From: VRUE01 sp036403515
Lineage (GTDB): Bacteria > Actinomycetota > Thermoleophilia > Solirubrobacterales > 70-9
Assembly (NCBI GenBank): GCA_036403515.1
Contig: DASWQV010000034.1
Span: 124,001 to 188,000 of the forward strand
Direction: 5' to 3'
DNA: 64,000 nt
Within the stretch, counting starts at the first letter, position 1. Every line of letters starts with the position of its first letter. Made by a program: the position numbers and the translations under genes. Below the pieces are notes generated by a model. That model did not search any database. It had not been told where the DNA came from and was given only the letters and a program-made list of their open reading frames with translations. Positions 1-9,647 of this stretch are shown here, in pieces.

Positions 1-783
1 GAGCGCCAGCAGTGGCAGACGCAGGAGCTCGACTTCAGCCGTGACCGCGAAGACTGGAACGAGCGCTTCAGCGACGAAGAGCGATTCCAGCGGATGTACG
101 GGCTCTCCTCCTTCTTTATCGGCGAGCAGAAGGTGGCCGAGGAGCTGGGGCCGATCATGCGCGCCGCGCCGACCGAGGACCAGCGCATCTTCCTCTGCAC
201 GCAGATCGCCGACGAGGCGCGCCATGTCCGCTTCTTCGAGCGCTTCTACCGTGAGGTCGGCGTGTTGGAGTCCGATCAGCTCTCCGAGATGCTCGTGCAG
301 ACCTCAGAGCACCTGAACGAGAACTTCGGGCTTCTTTTCGACGAGATGTTGAAGCAGCGGACCGATCGGCTCTCGATCGAGCCGGAGGACAGCGAGGCGC
401 TGGTCGAGGCGGTGACGCTCTACCACATGGTGATCGAGGGGATGCTGGCCCTCACCGGACAGCACTTCATCATGGACTACAACGAACGCGAAGGCACGCT
501 GCCCGCCTTCGTCGAGGGCTTTCAGAATGTCGCTCGCGACGAGCACCGCCACGTCGCCTTCGGCTCGGTCTTCCTGCGTGAGAAGGGCCGTGAGGACGAT
601 CTCTACAAGCGGGCGATTCAGCGCACGCTCGAGGAAGCGCTGCCGATTGCCGACGGGGTGCTCTCGCCACCATGGGCACCGGAAGGCGACGATTGGAATC
701 TGTTCGGCTACTCGCTGGCCGATACGCGCAAATTTGCCGGCACCTGTCTGATGCGTCGCCTCAAGGTGATCGGGCTCCAGTAG
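1..783 (+). CDS. R2-like diiron (ribonucleotide reductase small-subunit family) protein, 5' end outside window
   Basis: The reading frame is open from base 1, so the gene is cut by the window edge; 260 codons are present, ending in TAG at 781-783. Two Glu-x-x-His motifs, DEARH (about codon 72) and DEHRH (about codon 181), lie in long helices and are the iron ligands of the ferritin-like R2 fold. Family members are either class I ribonucleotide reductase beta subunits or R2-like ligand-binding oxidases (R2lox). The N-terminal third that would separate them is missing, so I do not choose. No reductase alpha subunit is visible beside it. The next gene converges on it with about 55 bases between them. 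Confidence 0.8.
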   Translation, partial: ERQQWQTQELDFSRDREDWNERFSDEERFQRMYGLSSFFIGEQKVAEELGPIMRAAPTEDQRIFLCTQIADEARHVRFFERFYREVGVLESDQLSEMLVQTSEHLNENFGLLFDEMLKQRTDRLSIEPEDSEALVEAVTLYHMVIEGMLALTGQHFIMDYNEREGTLPAFVEGFQNVARDEHRHVAFGSVFLREKGREDDLYKRAIQRTLEEALPIADGVLSPPWAPEGDDWNLFGYSLADTRKFAGTCLMRRLKVIGLQ

Positions 784-838
784 CACCCCTGCCTCCAGCC
801 TCAGTAGGGCCCCGAGGGATTGGTGCGGTCGAGGCTGC

Positions 839-2410
839 TTAGCCTTCGCCAGCGGGCGCCACGGCGCCTTCCGGCGCTGCCGGAGGCGGCGCCGGAACTT
901 CGACCGGCGGAGCGCTTTCGACCGGGGCTGCTGGAGCGGGGGGCGGGACGCTTTCGACGGGGGGAGCTGCAGGTGGGGCCGCGGCAGAGCCGTCGCCGCC
1001 GACTGTGACTACCACCGTGCCGCCTGCTGACGGAGCGCCGGGGGCCGCGGCAGACGGCGCCGCGGCTTCGATGCCGGCCGTGGATTGAGGCGTCGCTTCG
1101 GCGTCTTCGCTGTCGCGGCTTCCTTGGTCGGTGGTCACTTCGTCGTCCAGGGGCGCGCTCGGCGGCGTCGCTTCAGCGCCGGTCTCGGGGGGCTCGGCTG
1201 TGGTGGCTTCGATCGGTTCGGCTGGCGTGTGCTGGAGAACCGGGGCGACCTTGACGTTTTGGGCGGGCGCTACGGCCGCTGTGGGGCCGCTGAGTTGGCG
1301 CGAGATCGTTGCGCCTGCGTGGTCTACGGGCGCCGGTTCGACCTGCTGCTTCACCTCGACCGCGCCGGCTGTGAGCACCGCGGCGGTAACCACCCCGGCC
1401 ACGGCCTTGGTGCCGATCGCACCGCCGACCGCGCCAAGTCCGCCGGCTGCGCCGCTGGAGCTGAGCGCGGCTCCGACGCTGCTTACGGCGCCGGCTCCGG
1501 TGGCGCCGGCGCCCGTTGCGGTCGCCGCACCACCGGTACCTGCACCTCCCAGGCCAAGCTTGGAGACGATGAAGCCCTTCAGCGCCAGCAACGCCCCGCC
1601 GGGAACCAGCGCGGCTAGCACCTTGTCGTTGGAGCGCAATTGGGAGCGGAAGTCGGCGCACTCCTCGCAGTCGCGGACGTGTCGGCGCACCGGGCCGGAG
1701 AGCTTGCGCAGCCCCTCCGCTGCCTCGGCGAGGTCGATTCGCACCTCTCCGCAAGTCAGCTGGCGTGCCTGGCTGGCCTCGGCCAGCGAGATCCGCGCCC
1801 GGACGAGGAGCGACTTGACCGAGGGCACGCTGGTCTCCATCGCCTGGGCGATCTCCTCGTATGACATCGCGTCCATCTCGCGCAGCAAGAGCGCCGAGCG
1901 CTGGGTCTCCGGCAACTTGCCGACGTCGGTGAGGAGCTGGCGGAACTCCTCGCGGTTGTGAACCTTCTCCGCCGTTGAGGCAGCCTCGACCGTCGGCACC
2001 ATGTCCATCGATTCCTGGGCATCGGCGGTCGGTTTGCGCAGGTGGTTGAGGCAGCGGTTGCGGGCGATCCGGTAAAGCCACGGACGCAGGTTGATCTCGC
2101 GCTCGTCGGCGAGCATCGCCCGGTAAGCGTTGACAAAGACCTCCTGCAGGACGTCCTCAGCGTCCTCGGTGGAGCCGAGCATCTGGCGGCAGAAGCCGTG
2201 CAGACGGCCCTGGTAGCGGTCGACGATCGTCTCGAAGGCGCCGGGGTTGCCAGAGCGGGCCATCGCGATCAAGTGCTCATCGCCTTGAAGCTTGAGCAGC
2301 GGAGAACGCCGGGCGAGAAGTCCGCGGCGACTGGCGTAGGTGAGAGCTGAAGCCTCCAAGCGAAACCTCCAAGACCAGGGAAGGCGTTTGTCTTCTAGCT
2401 CAAGAGACAC
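839..2410 (-). CDS. ECF-type sigma factor fused to zinc-finger and membrane/Pro-Ala-rich tail
   Basis: At 523 aa this is more than twice the usual ECF length. Residues about 40-110 form sigma region 2 (LQEVFVNAYRAM) and about 160-215 form region 4 (LPETQRSALLLREM, then a helix-turn-helix). A ZAS-like Cys/His cluster follows at about 225-255 (CGEVR ... HVRDCEEC), the signature of zinc-binding anti-sigma factors. Next come a Gly/Ala-rich stretch with a probable membrane segment (KAVAGVVTAAVLTAGAVEV) and a long Pro/Ala/Val-rich, probably extracytoplasmic C terminus. The protein therefore looks like a sigma factor carrying its own membrane-tethered inhibitory module. The start used is GTG at 2410; an internal start just before region 2 is possible. 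No separate anti-sigma gene is adjacent. Confidence 0.85.
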   Translation of the reverse strand: MSLELEDKRLPWSWRFRLEASALTYASRRGLLARRSPLLKLQGDEHLIAMARSGNPGAFETIVDRYQGRLHGFCRQMLGSTEDAEDVLQEVFVNAYRAMLADEREINLRPWLYRIARNRCLNHLRKPTADAQESMDMVPTVEAASTAEKVHNREEFRQLLTDVGKLPETQRSALLLREMDAMSYEEIAQAMETSVPSVKSLLVRARISLAEASQARQLTCGEVRIDLAEAAEGLRKLSGPVRRHVRDCEECADFRSQLRSNDKVLAALVPGGALLALKGFIVSKLGLGGAGTGGAATATGAGATGAGAVSSVGAALSSSGAAGGLGAVGGAIGTKAVAGVVTAAVLTAGAVEVKQQVEPAPVDHAGATISRQLSGPTAAVAPAQNVKVAPVLQHTPAEPIEATTAEPPETGAEATPPSAPLDDEVTTDQGSRDSEDAEATPQSTAGIEAAAPSAAAPGAPSAGGTVVVTVGGDGSAAAPPAAPPVESVPPPAPAAPVESAPPVEVPAPPPAAPEGAVAPAGEG

Positions 2411-2476
2411 CGTAGCACCGGGGGAGTTGCGGTACCTCAGCAGTTTTTAGGGCGATTTTATGAATGCAAAGCCAAT

Positions 2477-2562
2477 GCCCGGGGCGGGATTCGAACCCGC
2501 AAGCCCCCCAGTGGGGCAACGCCTTTTAAGGGCGCCGCTTTTACCAATTTCGCCACCCGGGC
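2477..2562 (-). tRNA. tRNA-Leu (anticodon UAA)
   Basis: On the minus strand the 7-bp acceptor stem GCCCGGG pairs with CCCGGGC. The anticodon arm is GCGCC-CUUAAAA-GGCGU, giving anticodon UAA. The variable arm is long (class II), as expected for leucine, and the T arm GCGGG-TTCGAAT-CCCGC is perfect. No CCA is encoded. The length is about 86 nt. Confidence 0.95.
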
Positions 2563-2601
2563 ACCGCGATGGTAGCCAGGAACTCGTTATAGGCTCGAAC
2601 T

Positions 2602-4215
2602 ATGGAAGCTCATGGAGGGCGAATTGTCGCTGCCGCACTAAAGTCACGAGGGGTCAGCCACCTCTTCACGCTGTCGGGGGGACACCTGTTCTCCATATAC
2701 GACGGCTGCAAGGCAGAGGGGATCGAGATCGTCGACGTTCGCCACGAGCAGTCGGCGGTGTTCGCCGCCGAGGGATTCGCAAAGGCGACGCGGGGGATCG
2801 GGGTTGCGGCGCTCACGGCCGGGCCGGGGGTGACCAACGGGATCAGCGCAATCGCGGGAGCGCAGGCCAACTGCTCGCCTGTCTGCGTGCTCGGCGGGAG
2901 GGCCCCGGAGCTGCGCTGGGGTTCCGGCTCGTTGCAGGAGATCGACCATCTGCCCTTCGTCTCGCCGCTGGTCAAGTCGGCTGAGACCGTCAAGGATCCG
3001 GGACAGATAGCGGCCCGCACGGCGGCGGCGCTCGACACTGCGTTCGCCTCGCCCTACGGGCCGAGCTTCGTTGACTACCCACTCGACGTCGTCTTCACCG
3101 AGGCGGAGTTGGAGATTCCGGCGGTGCAGGCGAGCGCGGCTTTTGCGGCGGAGGGGATCGAAGAGGCGGCGGCGCTGCTTGCCGGCGCCGAGCGCCCCGC
3201 GATCATGGCCGGCACAGGGCTCTACTGGGGGCGGGGCGAGGACCAGCTGCGGGCCTTGGCGGAGGCGCTCGGAATCCCGGTCTTTCTCAATGGACTGGGA
3301 CGCGGTTGCCTGCCTGCCGACCACGAGCTTGCCTTCAGCCGCGCCAGGGGCGCCGGCCTGGGTGGCGCCGACGTGGCGCTGGTGATCGGCGTGCCCCTCG
3401 ACTTCCGCCTCGGCTTCGGCGCCAGCATCGCCGAGGGCGCAAAGCTGATCCGCCTCGACGCGGCGCCAAACAAGCTCCGCGCGAACCGCGCTCCCGACTT
3501 GGACCTGGTCGGCGATGTCGCCGCCAGCCTGACCGCGATAGGCGAAGCGGTGGGGGAGCGGAGCTCGCGGACCGAGCCGTGGCTGGACGAGCTGCGCAAA
3601 ATCGAGGCCGAGAAGCGCGCTGCCGAGCAGGACGAGCTCAACGACTCACGCTCGCCTCTGCACCCCGTGCGCATTTACAAAGAGCTGGGCGAGGTGCTGC
3701 AGCGCGACGCGATCGTTGTCGGCGACGGCGGCGACTTCGTCTCCTACGCGGGGCGCTTCGTCGAGACCTTCCAGCCGGGCTGCTGGATGGACCCGGGGCC
3801 GTTCGGCTGTCTCGGCGCCGGCCCCGGGCAGGCGATCGGCGCCAAGCTCGCCCATCCCGAGCGCCAGGTCTGCCTGTTGCTCGGCGACGGAGCTTTCGGT
3901 TTCGCCGGGATGGAGTTCGACACGATGGCGCGCCACGGGCTGCCGGTGGTGGGCTTGATGGGCAATAACGGCATCTGGGCGCTCGAGCACCATCCAATGA
4001 AGTTTCTCTACGGATATTCAGTCGCGGCGGAGCTGCGGCCGGAAACGCCATATGAGCAGATGGTCGAAGCGCTTGGCTGCGACGGGGTCCTCGTCCGAGA
4101 GCCCGGCGAGCTGCGACCGGCGCTGGAACGGGCCTTCGAGTCCGGCCGGCCGACCCTGGTCAACGTCCTCACCGACCCCGAGGTCGTCTACCCGCGCAAG
4201 TCGAACCTGGCCTGA
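2602..4215 (+). CDS. Thiamine-diphosphate-dependent enzyme (acetolactate synthase-like)
   Basis: This 537-aa protein has the three-domain ThDP-enzyme layout: PYR domain with catalytic Glu49 in VRHEQ and the ALTAGPGVTNG turn, a central domain about 185-320, and a C-terminal PP domain with the metal/diphosphate motif GDGAFGF at about 428 running to GNN at about 455. Length and motifs fit the acetolactate synthase / 2-hydroxyacyl-CoA lyase / oxalyl-CoA decarboxylase superfamily. The closest impression is the IlvG-like class of actinobacterial acetolactate synthase large subunits. No ilvN regulatory subunit or ilvC neighbour is present, so a role in branched-chain amino acid synthesis is not supported by context. 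A strong hairpin follows the gene. The substrate is unassigned. Confidence 0.85.
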   Translation: MEAHGGRIVAAALKSRGVSHLFTLSGGHLFSIYDGCKAEGIEIVDVRHEQSAVFAAEGFAKATRGIGVAALTAGPGVTNGISAIAGAQANCSPVCVLGGRAPELRWGSGSLQEIDHLPFVSPLVKSAETVKDPGQIAARTAAALDTAFASPYGPSFVDYPLDVVFTEAELEIPAVQASAAFAAEGIEEAAALLAGAERPAIMAGTGLYWGRGEDQLRALAEALGIPVFLNGLGRGCLPADHELAFSRARGAGLGGADVALVIGVPLDFRLGFGASIAEGAKLIRLDAAPNKLRANRAPDLDLVGDVAASLTAIGEAVGERSSRTEPWLDELRKIEAEKRAAEQDELNDSRSPLHPVRIYKELGEVLQRDAIVVGDGGDFVSYAGRFVETFQPGCWMDPGPFGCLGAGPGQAIGAKLAHPERQVCLLLGDGAFGFAGMEFDTMARHGLPVVGLMGNNGIWALEHHPMKFLYGYSVAAELRPETPYEQMVEALGCDGVLVREPGELRPALERAFESGRPTLVNVLTDPEVVYPRKSNLA

Positions 4216-4248
4216 GCAAGTCCAGGCGCCTGGGTCGATCCCGGACAA

Positions 4249-4278
4249 GAATCGGCCACCATCTCTGGTGGCCGATTC
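4249..4278 (+). terminator. Hairpin terminator after the ThDP enzyme gene
   Basis: A perfect 13-bp stem, GAATCGGCCACCA / TGGTGGCCGATTC, closes a TCTC loop 33 bases after the stop codon. No T-run follows, so it could act as a factor-dependent terminator or 3' stabiliser. Confidence 0.65.
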
Positions 4279-4603
4279 AGTTGGTCCCTCAGGACGGGCA
4301 GGGGTACGTCTTCAGGGACCAGTTCTTATTTGGTGGACTCAGACGGCGGGAGGCGCCATGATGCGGCAATCGTCCGAGCCCTGTACCGGGTCTGTGGTGG
4401 TTGCCCCACCTCTTTCCCGATGTGCGGATTATCTGCCTAGCTATCCGTTACGTCTAGTTGCTGCTCGGGCAGCTACCAGTTATTCGTCATAAAAGCCTAC
4501 TCAGTTTTATGGGTTCGAAGACGATCTTGACCCATATGTAGCGCCTTGTGAAACTCGACTGTCCACCCGGGCCACGTATTTGCTGCTGATTGAGAATACG
4601 GGG
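4279..4603. other. Gene-free interval
   Basis: No convincing coding frame is present. The only structure noted is an 8-bp inverted repeat, TGGTCCCT at 4282-4289 and AGGGACCA at 4314-4321, just after the terminator. The rest (4322-4603) is less GC-rich than its surroundings and shows nothing I recognise. Confidence 0.5.
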
Positions 4604-5545
4604 TTATCCGCAATCTAGAGCCGATGCAGCGGCGATCGCGGTGCCGTAGAGGATGTCGTGCTCGGACACCTGGATCTGATCTAGGCCAAAAGCGCGCATC
4701 GTCTCGACAAGAATGACAACGCCAGCGACGATGTTAGGCGCGCGGTCGTGGTGCAGGCCCACGATCTCCACCCGTTTGGCCAGAGGGGCAGACGCTAGTT
4801 GGGACAGCAACCGCTGGACCGAGGTCAGCGTCAGCGTATGCCCGTGTACTTGCTTGGGGTCATAGGGCTCGAGGCCGATTTCGATCGAGGCCAGCGACGT
4901 CGGTGTTCCGGCGACCGCGATCCCCGTCCGTGCTGCGGTGCCGGGCTGATTTGAGATCGCGCTCTCTATGAGGGCGCGGATGTCAGCCGCCAGCGCCTCG
5001 AGCTCGAGCGTGGTCGGCGGGTCGGAGGCAATGTGACGCTCGCTGTGGCGGACGACCCCGGCCTGCAGCGAGGCATGGAAGGCGATCTCTTCGCCGGTGC
5101 CGACGATCAGCTCGGTCGATCCCCCGCCGATGTCGACGACCAGCGTCGGCTCGCTGGGCGCCTGCTCGCAGGTGGCGCCAAGGTAGGTTAGGCGGGCCTC
5201 CTCCTCACCGTCGAGGACCCGGGACGAGAGAGCGAACCGCTCGCGCAGCTCGGCGACGAAGGCACTGCCATTGGAGGCATCGCGGACCGCGCTCGTGGCG
5301 ATAGCTTCGATCTTCTCCACCTCATCGGCTTTGCAGATCTCCACGTAGTCGGCGATCGCCTCGCAGGCGGCCTCGATCGCCTCGGCCGAGAGCTGTCCAG
5401 AGAGGTCGACTCCGCGACCGAGCCTGGTCACCCGGCTCTGCCGCTCGACCTCGGACACGCGTCCCTCCTCGACCTCCGCGACCAGCAGCCGCGTCGAGTT
5501 CGAGCCGATGTCAACCACCGCCACTCTGTGGGAATCCCTTGCCAT
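4604..5545 (-). CDS. ppx: Ppx/GppA-family phosphatase (exopolyphosphatase-like)
   Basis: This 313-aa protein belongs to the ASKHA (actin-like ATPase) fold. The phosphate-1 motif VVDIGSNSTRLLVAEV is near residues 9-24 and the phosphate-2 motif VVDIGGGSTELIVG near 137-150. The length matches the short single-module actinobacterial Ppx/GppA proteins, which hydrolyse inorganic polyphosphate or pppGpp. The C-terminal HD module of E. coli Ppx is absent. The ATG start lies about 100 bases from the divergently oriented tRNA-fMet gene. Which substrate is used cannot be told from sequence. Confidence 0.85.
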   Translation of the reverse strand: MARDSHRVAVVDIGSNSTRLLVAEVEEGRVSEVERQSRVTRLGRGVDLSGQLSAEAIEAACEAIADYVEICKADEVEKIEAIATSAVRDASNGSAFVAELRERFALSSRVLDGEEEARLTYLGATCEQAPSEPTLVVDIGGGSTELIVGTGEEIAFHASLQAGVVRHSERHIASDPPTTLELEALAADIRALIESAISNQPGTAARTGIAVAGTPTSLASIEIGLEPYDPKQVHGHTLTLTSVQRLLSQLASAPLAKRVEIVGLHHDRAPNIVAGVVILVETMRAFGLDQIQVSEHDILYGTAIAAASALDCG

Positions 5546-5642
5546 GCCGGCGGCACTCTAGACAGCACCGCCAGCCAACCGCGCCTGCACGCCAAAAGAC
5601 CTCTCCGCAACCAGCCCGACGTTGCTAGCATGGCCAGACCGC

Positions 5643-7444
<1,802 letters not shown>

Positions 7445-7448
<4 letters not shown>

Positions 7449-7906
7449 CGCGACCGGCCTCCCTGCGCCTCGTCCTCGTCAAGCCTTGCGGCAAGCTCGC
7501 TCGGCCTGGTGCCGAGACCCGCTTTCAGAAGCGCCCGGTCGAGCGTCGCCAGAGTCGCTTCGCGACTCTCAGCCACCGCCGCATAGGCAGCGTCGTAGAG
7601 GGTCAGCTTGTGCTGGGCGGCCAGCGCGGTCGCGCGGCGAAGCTCCTCGGGGCGGGGGCGGAGTGCGGGGCAGACTTCGGCAAGGGCTTCGAGCACGGTG
7701 GCGACCTGATCGGCATCGGCGCTGGCACGGCCGCGCATCAGCGCGTTGCCGACCTCATAGGCGGTCAGGTCGAGCACGCTGAGCGCCACCGTCTGCTCTT
7801 TGTGGGCGTCGAGTAGCGCGCGGGCCTCGGCCACCTCCTCCTCGCCCTCGGAGTGAAACCACTTGAGCGCGACGTTGGCGTCGCTAACGACGTCGATCGC
7901 GGGCAT
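7445..7906 (-). CDS. vapC: PIN-domain toxin, VapC family
   Basis: The 153-aa PIN fold begins with the first catalytic acid in VVSDANVALKWF (Asp9). A conserved Glu follows in YEVGNAL (about 54) and a late Asp in LYDAAYA (about 111), the usual metal-binding carboxylates of VapC ribonucleases. Such toxins cleave tRNA or rRNA unless held by a cognate antitoxin. The start overlaps the upstream antitoxin gene by 23 bases, and the stop overlaps the integrase ATG. The toxin thus sits between its antitoxin and the integrase in one operon. Family assignment is firm; the RNA target is unknown. Confidence 0.85.
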
Positions 7907-8147
7907 CGCGTTCCTCCCGCTCGGCGCGGATCAGCTCGGCCGCCTCGAAGCTCCCGACCCCGGCGAGGGCGGCTCGGCCACGCTCAAGCGCCGCGTCGAC
8001 TCGCGCAGGATCGGGCCAGCCAAGCTCGCGCTGGGCCGCCTCCTGAAGGAAGGCGCTGCGGCTCGTGCCGCGCTCGTCGGCCTCGCGGTCGATCCGCTCC
8101 AGCAGTTCGTCGGGAATCGAGACCATCACCTTCAGAGCCTTTGCCAT
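7884..8147 (-). CDS. vapB: Ribbon-helix-helix antitoxin, VapB/CopG type
   Basis: This 87-aa protein has an N-terminal ribbon-helix-helix motif (KVMVSIPDELLERIDREA) followed by a charged tail, the standard antitoxin arrangement of DNA-binding head and toxin-wrapping tail. I chose ATG 8147 because a perfect TATAAT lies six bases before it, giving a leaderless start. An upstream ATG at 8171 would place that -10 box inside the coding sequence. It overlaps the toxin gene and probably autoregulates the three-gene antitoxin-toxin-integrase operon. Confidence 0.8.
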   Translation of the reverse strand: MAKALKVMVSIPDELLERIDREADERGTSRSAFLQEAAQRELGWPDPARVDAALERGRAALAGVGSFEAAELIRAEREERDARDRRR

Positions 8148-8153
8148 AGCTTG

Positions 8154-8159
8154 ATTATA
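8154..8159 (-). promoter_or_regulatory. -10 box of the antitoxin-toxin-integrase operon (leaderless)
   Basis: On the minus strand TATAAT is followed by six bases (CAAGCT) and then ATG, so transcription should start at or beside the start codon. No clear -35 hexamer is visible 16-18 bases upstream. Confidence 0.6.
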
Positions 8160-8542
8160 GCTCATGGACATACCGCTATTTTCTCTGCGCCCGACGCCGC
8201 GAGGCCCTGGCGGTGTCGAGGAAGCGCCTTGCTTGGCGATCAGCGCCGCCCCTCGCAAGAGACGCCCGACGGCGGCGATCTGCCGGTCCCGCAGGGAGCG
8301 AGATTCGGCAGCGGATATCTCGCGCACAAGAACCTTGACCGAGAGCGGCGAAGGCGGATCGTCGCTTGCCGGCTTCATCGCCCGCCCGCCCTGCTCTCGG
8401 CCCGCGCCGGATCGTGGCCGGGGGAGGTGCTCGCACGCTCACGCCGATGCTCGCCGGTCATCCATTTACCTGTCTGTCGTGGAGGTGCACGCTTGCCCCA
8501 TACACGGCCAAGCGGCCACGAGCGCCATCCTGAAAGGGCCAT

Positions 8543-8592
8543 GTCCGCTAGGCCGAAAAAGGCGTCCGATAGGCCCGAAAAGGCGTCCGCTA
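8543..8592 (+). repeat. Three iteron-like repeats at 21-bp spacing
   Basis: GTCCGCTA at 8543, GTCCGATA at 8564 and GTCCGCTA at 8585 start exactly 21 bp apart, and the first two are followed by GGC(C)CGAAAA. The cluster is flanked by GAAAGGGCC (8532-8540) and GGGCCCTTTTC (8603-8613) in inverted orientation. Spacing of two helical turns suggests a protein-binding array such as an origin or partition site. Confidence 0.5.
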
Positions 8593-9095
8593 GGTGTCCG
8601 GCAGGGCCCTTTTCGTGACCGCATTGCAACGCTACTTCGCACCCCTAGCGGCCATCGCCGCAAATGGTTTTCGGCTCTAGAGAGCCAAATCGAAGATGGC
8701 CGCAAATCGAGGTTCTGCGAAGGGGAAGAGAGATATTGGCTTTGGTCTAGAAGCATCTGCCTAGCCCTTATGTCAAAGGTGAGCGCGTCATCCGTCGGCT
8801 TTTCTGTGTCCCGGCAAGTCATCAGCTCCCCACCAGACTGTTCTTGCCCTGGTCGCCTCATCCCTAGTAGGTCAATTCGGGGCAGGGATTTGATCCACCG
8901 ATTTCGCTCACGTCCCCTCTGTCCCCCGCTGGCTGGCGTTGCATCGCTGCCTTGGCTCATGCCTCGTACTCCAGCCAGGGCGGGCCAGTGCGCCGCCAAT
9001 CGCTCCCGCCGTCCGGCCAGCGGCTTCATCGCCAGGACCGCCTGCGGAGCCTTTGGCATTCGCCTCATGGCCTGTAGGTGCCGGCGCGGGCCGCG

Positions 9096-9129
9096 CTTGA
9101 TCCACTTCTTTGAAGCCGGGCGGCGAAGG
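9096..9129 (+). repeat. Inverted repeat, left arm, upstream of relaxase
   Basis: This arm (core GATCCACTTCTTTGAAGC) is nearly the reverse complement of 9473-9507, with one gap and a few mismatches. The arms are about 350 bp apart. Confidence 0.6.
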
Positions 9130-9224
9130 CTCGCGCCCCGCAGCGATTCAGGGCGAAGCGAGAGAACTGAGAAAAGCGAATCGGTGGCGCTGACGCGCCA
9201 CCGAGAGAACCATCGACAGCAGAA

Positions 9225-9400
9225 AGACCACTGCAACGACCACCAGACAGCCCACAGACCCCATACAGCCATCCACCTATTCAGCTAGCCACAGCCACCA
9301 CCAGGCCCACCCATCCAGCAGACATCAGAGCTACCCCAGCCAGCTAGAGACACCCACCATCTACAACCTCACAGCCACAGCCCTCACGCCCTATCACCCC
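9225..9400 (+). other. Strongly C+A-rich, purine-asymmetric stretch
   Basis: The plus strand is almost devoid of T and G runs and is dominated by CCA, CAG and CAC words. It ends in a small palindrome (ATCACC-CCC-GGTGAT, 9393-9407). It is unlike neighbouring DNA and has no plausible codon structure. Confidence 0.45.
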
Positions 9401-9472
9401 CGGTGATCCCCGGCACGGCGTAACCGCCAGGCAAGCCCTCTCAGCCACGCCTCAAGCCCGCCGGGGCGCAGT

Positions 9473-9507
9473 GCTTCAGCGCCCGGCTTGAAAAGAAGTG
9501 GATCAAA
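9473..9507 (-). repeat. Inverted repeat, right arm, 140 bp before the relaxase gene
   Basis: The minus-strand core GATCCACTTCTTTTCAAGC matches the left arm at 9096-9129. Its position just upstream of a MobF relaxase start makes it a candidate part of the transfer origin. Confidence 0.6.
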
Positions 9508-9647
9508 AAGACCCCTTTCCGTGACCTATAGGTCATGAGGAAGCAAATCAGTGGCGCAGAGGCCCGCCCTGCATGGACAACGGGGGTGGTGCCACCTCTT
9601 AACAAAATGGGCGACGAATTCCCGCCGCCACTTGGACAAGGCTTCTG

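Larger units (their letters stand above)
8160..9647. other. 1.5-kb gene-free region of the element: candidate replication/transfer region
   Basis: Open frames on both strands here (up to 374 codons) have no recognisable domain and biased, low-complexity composition, so I regard none as a gene. The interval contains three 21-bp-spaced repeats, a pair of inverted repeats of about 33 bp and a strongly C+A-rich stretch, each listed separately. It lies between the antitoxin-integrase operon and the relaxase gene, where an oriT or origin would be expected. Confidence 0.5.

Noticed and set aside
839..1961. Plus-strand frames opposite the sigma factor's Pro/Ala tail
   Set aside because: Shadow frames of a repetitive GC-rich segment; no ribosome sites or motifs.
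8164..9288. Long plus-strand (374 codons) and minus-strand (268 codons) open frames in the element's gene-free region
   Set aside because: No recognisable domain, biased low-complexity composition, overlap of each other and of the iterons and inverted repeat; high GC alone keeps frames open.
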